The notes beneath the pieces were generated by a model. That model did not search any database. It saw only the letters and a list, made by a program, of their open reading frames with translations, and was not told the origin of the DNA. The translations under genes and the position numbers were made by a program. Positions 1-5,934 of a DNA stretch of 7,065 bases are shown piece after piece. This stretch comes from Sulfurovum sp. Its GTDB lineage: Bacteria; Campylobacterota; Campylobacteria; Campylobacterales; Sulfurovaceae. The DNA lies in the NCBI GenBank assembly GCA_027083995.1, contig JALWME010000040.1, forward strand, positions 1 through 7,065, written 5' to 3'. Position 1 is the stretch's first letter. Each line of letters begins with the position of its first letter.

Positions 1-126
1 GCTGTTTTTGCATATAGCTTTCATTTGATTTTAAAAAGAAAAGCCTATGAACTCTCTTCACTTTTGGCTTCTCAGTCTGAGGTAATTCTTTCAGCAGTGG
101 ACAAACAGGAAGATAGGGAGTTTTAG
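1..126 (+). CDS. tolQ: TolQ/ExbB-family proton channel subunit, C-terminal 41 residues (5' truncated by window)
   Basis: Frame 1 is open from the window edge to TAG at 124-126 and encodes 41 residues beginning AVFAYSFHLILKRKAYEL. This resembles the end of TolQ/ExbB, where the last membrane helix finishes with a motif like 'AVMAYN' and continues into a short cytoplasmic helix. TolQ/ExbB pentamers surround a TolR/ExbD dimer in the inner membrane and conduct protons to drive TolA or TonB. The stop codon shares its G with the GTG start of the next gene, so the two are translationally coupled. That next gene is clearly ExbD/TolR, which strongly supports the call. TolQ cannot be told from ExbB on this fragment alone; the tolB-pal-cpoB context favours TolQ. 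Confidence 0.8.
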   Translation, partial: AVFAYSFHLILKRKAYELSSLLASQSEVILSAVDKQEDREF

Positions 127-521
127 TGTCTAGAGAATTTTCTTGGGATGATAGCCCAGATTTGAATATTACTCCGTTGATGGATGTGATGTTGGTACTC
201 ATGGCAATATTAATGGTGACAGCACCAACACTTACTTTTCAAGAAAAAATCACACTTCCTCAAGGTTCTAAAACAGAACAAGTAAAAAAACCAAAAACAC
301 TTACAATACGCATCGATAAAAATAAAAAAATTTATCTTAAAAATGATACCTATAATCTAGATACCTTTGCAGATGATTTTGTAAATAAGTCAGTGATTTT
401 TGATAAGAGGTCTGAAGTATATATACATGCAGATGAAGTGCTTCAATACAAATACGTAATGTATATTTTAAAAAGTGTGAAGGCAGCGGGCTTCGAGAAA
501 GTGTCGCTTATTACAGAATGA
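126..521 (+). CDS. tolR: TolR/ExbD-family biopolymer transport protein
   Basis: A 131-residue inner-membrane protein with the ExbD/TolR layout. A short cytoplasmic N-terminus is followed by one membrane helix (about residues 13-34, LNITPLMDVMLVLMAILMV) and a periplasmic domain. D20 in the helix matches the essential proton-carrying aspartate of TolR/ExbD. The periplasmic part ends with the family pattern 'V-Y-I-H-A-D ... Y-V-M ... A-G-F-E-K-V-S-L'. Length is close to the family norm (about 130-145). The start is GTG at 126, sharing one base with the upstream stop, with GGGAG at 116-120 five bases before it. The stop TGA overlaps the next gene's ATG (ATGA, 518-521). TolR versus ExbD cannot be separated by sequence alone; downstream tolB and pal favour TolR. 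Confidence 0.93.
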   Translation: MSREFSWDDSPDLNITPLMDVMLVLMAILMVTAPTLTFQEKITLPQGSKTEQVKKPKTLTIRIDKNKKIYLKNDTYNLDTFADDFVNKSVIFDKRSEVYIHADEVLQYKYVMYILKSVKAAGFEKVSLITE

Positions 522-1354
522 TTAAAGACTCATCAGCAATAGAAAAGTATCCGAAATTTATTTGGGGTGCTATTGCAGTGGGTATCTATCTACTTGTTGT
601 AGGTAGTTTAATTTTTTATTTTAATACACGTGATGAGAAAAAATCAAAGCATTATGTAAAAAAAAATGAACATCGTATTCAAGTGGCACTCTCTTCTGTT
701 GAAAATATACAAAAAAAGAAACCAATAAAAGTAAATGTACCTAAGAAAAAAATAAAAAATAAATCAAAATCTGTAAAAAAGCCAAAACCTAAACAAACAA
801 TAAAGAAGACAACTAAAGAAAAGGTAGTAAAAAAACCTCAAAAAAAGAAGCCAATAAAAAAGAAAATCACAAAAAAGAAAGATGTAAACCTGACGAAGTC
901 CAAAAAGAAGAAAACCATAGATTTGTTTGCAAAAGTGAAAACACCCAAAAAGAAAAACTTGATACACATAAGTGATAAACCTATCAGGACAAAACCTAAA
1001 CAAAATATTATAAAAACAATAGATGCACCAAAGAGTGCAAGTCAGCGTATATCTGATTCAATAAAAAAACAAAAAAAGAGTGATAGTGGAGAGGAAAATA
1101 TATATTTTGCCAAAGTTCAGTCTATGCTGGAGGCATGGCCTGCAAGGAGTGATTTTCTTGGTGAAGAGGCTACTGTGACTTTATTTATTAAGCCTACAGG
1201 TAAATTTGAATATCAAGTAACTTCTAGTTCTGATAATGAAGACTTTGGTAGGTCTGTTGTTGATTTTCTTAATCAACTGCAACGCATGGGTTTTGGTAGA
1301 CATGATGCAGGGCGTACCTATGAGTTTGAGGTAGAGTTTTCTACCAAAGAGTAG
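518..1354 (+). CDS. tolA: TolA/TonB-like energy-transducing protein, lysine-rich
   Basis: A 278-residue protein with the three-part TolA/TonB architecture. One N-terminal membrane anchor spans about residues 14-36 after a short cytoplasmic stretch. A long, extremely lysine-rich periplasmic region covers about 40-190, with many KK/KKK runs, several prolines and few alanines. A compact C-terminal domain at about 194-278 (YFAKVQSMLEAWPARSDF ... GKFEYQV ... FLNQLQRMGFG) resembles the TolA/TonB C-terminal fold. TolA is pulled by TolQR and reaches Pal/TolB at the outer membrane. The ATG overlaps the tolR stop by four bases, so translation is coupled. Two oddities stand out. The anchor lacks the SxxxH pair (here A20xxxY24, with no histidine in the helix). 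The linker looks polycationic and TonB-like rather than the Ala/Glu-rich helix of E. coli TolA. It could be called TonB, but position before tolB-pal favours TolA. Confidence 0.85.
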   Translation: MIKDSSAIEKYPKFIWGAIAVGIYLLVVGSLIFYFNTRDEKKSKHYVKKNEHRIQVALSSVENIQKKKPIKVNVPKKKIKNKSKSVKKPKPKQTIKKTTKEKVVKKPQKKKPIKKKITKKKDVNLTKSKKKKTIDLFAKVKTPKKKNLIHISDKPIRTKPKQNIIKTIDAPKSASQRISDSIKKQKKSDSGEENIYFAKVQSMLEAWPARSDFLGEEATVTLFIKPTGKFEYQVTSSSDNEDFGRSVVDFLNQLQRMGFGRHDAGRTYEFEVEFSTKE

Positions 1355-1377
1355 TTAGTTTTTGTTAAATGGGTTTA

Positions 1378-1386
1378 TGCTACAAT
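1378..1386 (+). promoter_or_regulatory. Probable extended -10 promoter for the PilT-like gene
   Basis: TGCTACAAT matches the extended -10 form TGnTAnAAT. It lies in the short gap after tolA, about 30 bases before the preferred TTG start at 1416. That would give a transcript start near 1393 and a leader of roughly 23 bases containing the AGGAG site. No good -35 is seen, which is usual for sigma-70 promoters in Campylobacterota. The call rests on motif and position only. Confidence 0.45.
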
Positions 1387-1403
1387 ATAGAACTTTTGAA
1401 AAT

Positions 1404-1408
1404 AGGAG
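1404..1408 (+). promoter_or_regulatory. Ribosome binding site fixing the TTG start of the PilT-like gene
   Basis: AGGAG stands seven bases before TTG at 1416-1418. The alternative in-frame starts at 1362 (TTG) and 1377 (ATG) have no comparable site. PilT-family proteins also typically begin close to the 'L-x-x-x-L-x-x-x-G-S-D-L-H-L' helix, which the 1416 start reproduces. Confidence 0.75.
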
Positions 1409-1415
1409 CTACTTC

Positions 1416-2567
1416 TTGAAAGATAAATTAAGAGATTATTTACAGAAATTAATAAAATTAAATGGTAGCGATTTGCATTTAAAGGCAGGATCTCATGTAT
1501 TTATGCGTGTCAATGGTGCATTAATTGCTTTAGATGATGAAGAGAAACTCAAAAATGAGGATATGATACACGTTGCAGAAGAAATATTGAGTACGCCACA
1601 GTACAATGAACTTGTTGAAAAGAAGGAATTTGATTGTTCTTATGCTTTAAATTCAAGTAAACGTTTCAGGGTAAACTTTTTTTATCAAGTAAAGGGTTTG
1701 AGTGCTGTTTTACGTGTAATTCCTGATGAGATATTGTCTGTAGAGGCATTGAATTTACCAAAGGTAGTCAATGAGTTTGCAGATTTGAACCATGGACTTG
1801 TACTGGTGACTGGTGTGAGTGGTTCAGGTAAGTCAACGACTTTGGCTGCCATACTCGATAGAATAAACAAAAATAAAAGAAAACATATAATTTCGATTGA
1901 AGATCCTGTTGAATATATACATGAAGAGCATTTATGTTTAGTGTCCCAACGTTCTATAGGGACCAATACCCATTCATTTTCAAATGCTTTAAGGGCAGCT
2001 CTAAGAGAAGATATTGATATCATTTTTATAGGAGAATTACGTGATTTGGAAACAGTAGAAATTGCATTGCATGCAGCCAATACAGGACATTTGGTAATCT
2101 CTACACTTCATACCCTTGATGCTAAAGAGACAATAAGCAGGATAATAGGTATGTTTCCAGAAGAGGAACAGAATCACGTACGTATGACTTTGTCATTTAT
2201 TTTGGAAGGTGTAGTCTCTCAAAGACTTGTCAATACAAAAGATGGCAAAAGGATACCTGCGGTAGAAGTGATGAAAAGAACAAAAAGAATATCTGAACTT
2301 ATAGCAGAAAAAAGAGATAGTGATATTTTAGAGAGTATTGCCAAAGGTAAAGAAGTCTATGGTACACAGTCTTTTGACCAATCATTATTTGAACTTTATA
2401 AAAGTGGGAATATAAGTAAAAGTACTACACTGAAAAATGCTACAAATCCTTCTGATATGAGTTTGATGATACAAGGTATTAGAATGGCAACAGGGAGAGA
2501 AAACAGTGACTTGAGTACAGTGTCAAAAAAGAACTTTTTTGACTTAAAATCAACCACTAAAACATAA
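1416..2567 (+). CDS. PilT/PilU-family type IV pilus retraction-type ATPase
   Basis: From the TTG at 1416 this is a 383-residue cytoplasmic secretion ATPase of the PilT/PilU family (P. aeruginosa PilT is about 344). The N-terminal PAS-like domain carries the signature GSDLHLKAGS. The RecA-like core has Walker A GVSGSGKST (about 133-141), an Asp box SIEDPVEY (about 160-167), Walker B DIIFIGELRD (about 201-210, Glu at 207) and a His box TGHLVISTLHT (about 223-233). All core catalytic motifs are intact. The C-terminal motif that is AIRNLIRE in classical PilT is here only loosely matched (RISELIAEK). The last ~25 residues form a non-conserved tail. Such hexamers power pilus retraction. The gene sits between tolA and tolB with no pilus gene beside it. 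It is certainly of this family; its role here is unknown. The frame extends upstream to 1362, but that start lacks a ribosome site. Confidence 0.93.
   Translation: MKDKLRDYLQKLIKLNGSDLHLKAGSHVFMRVNGALIALDDEEKLKNEDMIHVAEEILSTPQYNELVEKKEFDCSYALNSSKRFRVNFFYQVKGLSAVLRVIPDEILSVEALNLPKVVNEFADLNHGLVLVTGVSGSGKSTTLAAILDRINKNKRKHIISIEDPVEYIHEEHLCLVSQRSIGTNTHSFSNALRAALREDIDIIFIGELRDLETVEIALHAANTGHLVISTLHTLDAKETISRIIGMFPEEEQNHVRMTLSFILEGVVSQRLVNTKDGKRIPAVEVMKRTKRISELIAEKRDSDILESIAKGKEVYGTQSFDQSLFELYKSGNISKSTTLKNATNPSDMSLMIQGIRMATGRENSDLSTVSKKNFFDLKSTTKT
2522..2543. repeat. Perfect 10-bp inverted repeat with 2-base spacer inside the PilT-like gene's 3' end
   Basis: GTCAAAAAAG (2522-2531) and CTTTTTTGAC (2534-2543) are exact reverse complements separated by AA. 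As RNA this can fold into a nine-pair stem with a GAAC loop, 22 bases before the stop codon. A TCAAAAAG at 2570-2577, just after the stop, could pair with the same right arm. The U-tract lies inside the stem rather than after it, so it is not a standard intrinsic terminator. Confidence 0.6.
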
Positions 2568-2622
2568 AATCAAAAAGAGAAATAGGACTTTAATATTAAT
2601 TAATGAAGATTTAAAATAGCCT

Positions 2623-2631
2623 TGATATAAT
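2623..2631 (+). promoter_or_regulatory. Extended -10 promoter for tolB-pal-cpoB-ldt
   Basis: TGATATAAT is a perfect extended -10 (TGnTATAAT) in the 119-base gap between the PilT-like gene and tolB. The transcript would begin near 2638, leaving a leader of about 49 bases. No TTGACA-like -35 is present; the upstream region is simply AT-rich, including the palindrome TTAATATTAA at 2590-2599. This is the strongest + strand promoter candidate in the Tol locus. It suggests that tolB and its followers can be expressed independently of tolQRA. Confidence 0.65.
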
Positions 2632-2675
2632 GTTTTAAAAGCTACATTGAAATGCTAGATTCTATTTTAAATATT

Positions 2676-2680
2676 AAGGA
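2676..2680 (+). promoter_or_regulatory. Ribosome binding site supporting the TTG start of tolB
   Basis: AAGGA ends six bases before TTG at 2687-2689. The peptide that follows begins directly with a signal sequence (MKILLFFLLGLHLFA), which supports this non-ATG start. Confidence 0.75.
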
Positions 2681-2686
2681 ATTATT

Positions 2687-3925
2687 TTGAAAATTTTGTT
2701 GTTTTTCTTGCTTGGTTTACATCTCTTTGCAGTAGATGCTACATTGAAGATACAAAAAGATGTTGAACAACGTTCTCGTATAGCATTGATTGATGCATCT
2801 CCAATAGCAAATGCGAAGTTCTTTAAAATATTACTTTCTGATCTTAAGATATCTGGACATTTTTTGGCAGATACTACACACAATAAAGGTGACTTAAATT
2901 CTAATTATCTATTGCCTGCATTAAAAAGCAAAGAGTATATATTAAAGTATGCTTTAACGCAAGAGACAGGTAGTAAACTGATTATTCGTTTATTAAAAGC
3001 TTCAGACTCTACGGAAGTATTTAAGAAAACCTATGCCATCCCGACAAAAAATAAAATACCATTTTTAGCACATAAAGCTATATCTGACATCAACAATATT
3101 TTAAAGTATCCAGATATTTCATGGATTAACCGTTATGTTATATTTTCACGTTATACCACCGCTAAACACAGTGAGATACTTTTGGCTGACTATACATTTA
3201 ACTATAAAAAAGTGATTATAAAAGGTGGTTTAAATCTTTTTCCCAAATGGGCGGATAAAGAACAGAAAAGTTTTTACTATAGTTCATATTCAGGTTTGAT
3301 GCCTACATTGTATAGAATAAATATCTATACAGGTGCGAAACAACTCGTGACAAAGTCTGAAGGTATGTTGGTATGTTCTGATGTAAGTAAAAATGGTTCC
3401 AAGTTACTCTTAACTATGGCACCTGAGGGGCAAGCAGATATTTATGAATTCAATGTTGTGAGTAAATTAAAAACAAGAATTACCAATTTTAATGGTATTG
3501 ATGTGAATGGAAAGTATATTGATGATGAGAGTCGTATTGTTTTTGTCTCAAATAGATTGGGGTATGCAAATGTATTTAAAAAACATATCCATTCTGGGGC
3601 AGTGTCTCAAGTGGTATATCATGGGCGTAATAACAATGCAGTAGATGCTCATGGCAATAAAATAGTTTATTCAAGTAGAGAGAGCAAGAAGACTTTTGGC
3701 TCAAATACATTTAACCTTTATTTGACCTCTTCTTATGGTTCTGGTACTCGTCCTCTTACTACAACAGGGGCAAATCAATTTCCTAGGTTTTCATCAGATG
3801 GTTCGGTAGTACAGTTTATAAAGCATAGGGGTCGTGGTTCTTCTATAGGGTATATAAATTTACAAAGCCATCAAAGTCAGCTATTCCCTCTCTCTGGGCG
3901 TAAAATACAATCTATTGATTGGTAA
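2687..3925 (+). CDS. tolB: Tol-Pal system protein TolB
   Basis: A 412-residue periplasmic protein, close to E. coli TolB (430 residues as precursor). A signal peptide covers about residues 1-15 or 1-18 (MKILLFFLLGLHLFA-VDA). The N-terminal alpha/beta domain runs to about 140. The remainder is a beta-propeller with TolB/PD40-type blades: FPKWADKEQKSFYYSS (185-200), SKNGSKLLLTMAPEGQADIY (234-253), ESRIVFVSNRLGYANVFK (281-298) and QFPRFSSDGSVVQFI (364-378). TolB binds Pal and TolA and relays force that releases Pal from one peptidoglycan site to another during division. It starts with TTG, has its own promoter and ribosome site, and is followed 19 bases later by pal. Nothing looks broken, and the identification is supported by both sequence and neighbours. 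Confidence 0.93.
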   Translation: MKILLFFLLGLHLFAVDATLKIQKDVEQRSRIALIDASPIANAKFFKILLSDLKISGHFLADTTHNKGDLNSNYLLPALKSKEYILKYALTQETGSKLIIRLLKASDSTEVFKKTYAIPTKNKIPFLAHKAISDINNILKYPDISWINRYVIFSRYTTAKHSEILLADYTFNYKKVIIKGGLNLFPKWADKEQKSFYYSSYSGLMPTLYRINIYTGAKQLVTKSEGMLVCSDVSKNGSKLLLTMAPEGQADIYEFNVVSKLKTRITNFNGIDVNGKYIDDESRIVFVSNRLGYANVFKKHIHSGAVSQVVYHGRNNNAVDAHGNKIVYSSRESKKTFGSNTFNLYLTSSYGSGTRPLTTTGANQFPRFSSDGSVVQFIKHRGRGSSIGYINLQSHQSQLFPLSGRKIQSIDW

Positions 3926-3944
3926 ATAATTTAAAGGATACAAG

Positions 3945-4508
3945 ATGACACATAAATCACTACTACTTACAGCGACAATTTCAGCATTTCTTTTAAGTGG
4001 ATGTTCTCAAAAATCACCAAATGTAGAAGATATTCATGTAGGTAAAAACAATGTTTCAGATGCAACACAAATAGCAAAAGAGACAGTATCTATTGATGAA
4101 AATACCTATGGAAATGAAAATAATGTTAATGGTGTCAATGGAAGTAGCAATACAGGAAAATACAACAGTAGCAGTGATGGATTCCAGAGCATTTATTTTG
4201 GTTTTGGTGATTATGGTATTTCTTCTGCAATGGAAAACCACATGGCTACCAATGTAAATGTAATATCCAATACTGGTGCAACTAAGATAAAAATAGAAGG
4301 TAACTGTGATGAATTTGGTACAGATGAGTATAATTATGCTTTAGGACTCAAACGTGCAAAAGCAGTTAAAGATGCAGCAGTGGCACTAGGTGTACCTGCA
4401 AATAAAATGGTTATCATCTCTTATGGTGAAAGTAACCCTGTATGTTCTAACCCGACAGATGGATGTTATGCCCAAAATAGAAGAGTTGATCTTCGTATAG
4501 TAAAATAG
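3945..4508 (+). CDS. pal: Peptidoglycan-associated lipoprotein Pal
   Basis: A 187-residue outer-membrane lipoprotein. The signal peptide ends in a lipobox LLSGC with the lipidated C20. Residue 21 is Ser rather than Asp, consistent with sorting to the outer membrane. An Asn/Ser/Gly-rich linker (about 50-80) leads to an OmpA-like peptidoglycan-binding domain (about 80-187). That domain has GNCDEFGTDEYN (119-130), ALGLKRAKAV (132-141) and a terminal NRRVDLRI. D122 and R137 sit where OmpA-family proteins bind diaminopimelate. The usual GHADERGT is GNCDEFGT here. Cysteines C121, C167 and C174 are present in the periplasmic domain; from memory, Campylobacter Omp18/Pal has similar ones. AAAGGA at 3933-3938 precedes the ATG by six bases. 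It lies between tolB and cpoB as expected. Confidence 0.96.
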   Translation: MTHKSLLLTATISAFLLSGCSQKSPNVEDIHVGKNNVSDATQIAKETVSIDENTYGNENNVNGVNGSSNTGKYNSSSDGFQSIYFGFGDYGISSAMENHMATNVNVISNTGATKIKIEGNCDEFGTDEYNYALGLKRAKAVKDAAVALGVPANKMVIISYGESNPVCSNPTDGCYAQNRRVDLRIVK

Positions 4509-4515
4509 GAGTCAC

Positions 4516-5319
4516 ATGAAATTTGTACAATATATACTTTTTATTGGTTTGGGTACAACTATACTTTTGGCTGAACCATCTGTATATGGTAATGGGAATT
4601 CTGAAGCATTTTATTCTCCTAGAAAAGCTATTACACAAAATAAAAAGACTATTACCTCACTTAAAAGAAAAGTAGCACAACAAAGAGAGCGTATAGATGG
4701 TCTTAGTAGTGTTATTGAGGGGTTGAGTGCGACAGTGAATGATTTACAACAGCGTTTAGCAACTTCAAAAGCAGTAGTAGGTAGTAGTGCCGACAATACA
4801 GAGTTACTTAAAGAGCTTGGAGCGATGATAGATAAAATCAATGCAGATTATGTAAGTAAAGAAGAGCTTCAAAAAGCACTAAAATCTAAAAATATTTATG
4901 TCCCTTCTGGAAATACCAAGGTAAAAGAGGCAAAACCTAAAGATTCATTGGTGGGTAAAAATACCAAAACCCTATATAGTGAAGGCGTACGACATTTTAT
5001 GAAAAAGCGTTATAATGAAGCAAAAAAAAGATTTATGATAACAGATATAAAGGGTTATAAGCCTGCAGCATCAAATTATTATCTGGGTGAGATAGCCTAC
5101 TATACAAAAAAGTATGAAGATGCTATTTTTTATTTCAAAAAGAGTGCGGGGCTTCATGATCAGGCTTCCTATATTGATACCTTGCTACTACATACAGCTA
5201 TCTCTTTAGAAAAAAATGGAGAAAAAGCACAGGCAAAAACATTTTATGAAAATATCATTGCCAACTATGCAGGTAAAAAATCAGCAAATATTGCAAAACA
5301 AAAATTAAAGAAGTTATAA
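4516..5319 (+). CDS. cpoB: Tol-Pal coordinator CpoB (YbgF)
   Basis: A 267-residue periplasmic protein, close to E. coli CpoB (263). A signal peptide is followed by a probable cleavage after A19 (TTILLA-EP). A heptad-rich segment at about 41-84 (ITSLKRKVAQQRERIDGL ...) should form the N-terminal coiled coil used for trimerisation. A low-complexity linker runs to about 150. Tetratricopeptide repeats follow at about 151-260, including LYSEGVRHFMKKRYNEAKKRF, NYYLGEIAYYTKKYEDAIFYF and LLHTAISLEKNGEKAQAKTFY. In E. coli, CpoB links the Tol machine to PBP1B-driven septal wall synthesis. AGGAG at 4507-4511 overlaps the pal stop and lies four bases before the ATG, so expression with pal is tightly linked. 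The L,D-transpeptidase follows with zero spacing. Confidence 0.92.
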   Translation: MKFVQYILFIGLGTTILLAEPSVYGNGNSEAFYSPRKAITQNKKTITSLKRKVAQQRERIDGLSSVIEGLSATVNDLQQRLATSKAVVGSSADNTELLKELGAMIDKINADYVSKEELQKALKSKNIYVPSGNTKVKEAKPKDSLVGKNTKTLYSEGVRHFMKKRYNEAKKRFMITDIKGYKPAASNYYLGEIAYYTKKYEDAIFYFKKSAGLHDQASYIDTLLLHTAISLEKNGEKAQAKTFYENIIANYAGKKSANIAKQKLKKL

Positions 5320-5934
5320 ATGCAAAGCATTAAGATTTGCTTTCTTTTTTTATATGGTTTTTCCAATATGGCTATGTCTGAGACTATATTTTATGATGAT
5401 AAATTACCTAAAACACCTGTAGTTAAAGAGTTGAAACATGAACTTATTCCTGTTTCTAAGACTATATTTACAGTAAAAAACCTAGAAACAGGTGAAGAAA
5501 AGACAGTAGATTTAACAAATAAAAACTTTATCATTGTCTCCGTACGCGAAAAAGGAAGTGATGGGCGTTTTTATGCGGTAGATAGTGATGGTACAGTATG
5601 GTGGTCAGGTGCTGTAACTTCTGGAGCTCCTGAATTTAGAAGCCCTTCAGGGGTGTTTCCTATTATTCAAAAAAAACGTTATCATATGTCAAATGAAAAC
5701 CCAGATCCCTCTGGTGTAAATAACATGGACTACATGATGAAATTTACACATAATGGACATGCTTTGCATCAAGGAAGTGTAGATTGGATGTCTCATGGCT
5801 GTATTCATATAGATCCTAAAGATGTACCAGTTATCTATAAGTGGTCAACTTTTAATACCAAAGTGGTTATCACGAGACACTCTTATATGCCTTTTGCAAA
5901 AGAAGACTTAAGAAAAATTTACCTAAGACGCTAA
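5320..5934 (+). CDS. YkuD-family L,D-transpeptidase, exported
   Basis: A 204-residue exported protein with a signal peptide ending near AMS-ETI (residue 20). A YkuD-type catalytic region lies at about 70-186: FIIVSVREKG, then SPSGVFPI (108-115), then HQGSVDWMSHGCIHID (150-165). C161 is the predicted nucleophile, with H159 and H150 as the other conserved active-site positions. The spacing between H150 and SHGC is short, as in compact YkuD proteins. The position after SHGC-I is His163, where most members have Arg. Members make 3-3 peptidoglycan crosslinks, attach proteins to the wall, or trim stems as L,D-carboxypeptidases; which applies cannot be told. The ATG directly follows the cpoB TAA with no strong ribosome site, implying translational coupling to the Tol operon. 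The 3' end overlaps proC by 12 bases. Confidence 0.88.
   Translation: MQSIKICFLFLYGFSNMAMSETIFYDDKLPKTPVVKELKHELIPVSKTIFTVKNLETGEEKTVDLTNKNFIIVSVREKGSDGRFYAVDSDGTVWWSGAVTSGAPEFRSPSGVFPIIQKKRYHMSNENPDPSGVNNMDYMMKFTHNGHALHQGSVDWMSHGCIHIDPKDVPVIYKWSTFNTKVVITRHSYMPFAKEDLRKIYLRR

Noticed and set aside
764..1003. Open frame on the - strand rich in Phe, Leu and Tyr
   Set aside because: It is the mirror of the Lys-rich tolA linker (AAA/AAG read as TTT/CTT), has no ribosome site, and the + strand frame has clear TolA architecture.
1362..1415. N-terminal extension of the PilT-like protein from TTG 1362 or ATG 1377
   Set aside because: There is no good ribosome site, the probable -10 lies within it, and PilT-family proteins normally start near the residue encoded at 1416.
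1685..2080. 131-codon open frame on the - strand inside the PilT-like gene
   Set aside because: It lies opposite the conserved ATPase core, and its translation matches no family I recognise.
2590..2604. TTAATATTAA / ATTAATTAAT palindromes before tolB as an operator
   Set aside because: Short AT-only palindromes are expected by chance at this base composition, and no matching regulator is in the window.
4219..4508. Pal cysteines and GNCDEFGT variant as novel features
   Set aside because: As far as I recall, Campylobacter Pal/Omp18 has the same type of sequence, so this is probably typical of the phylum.
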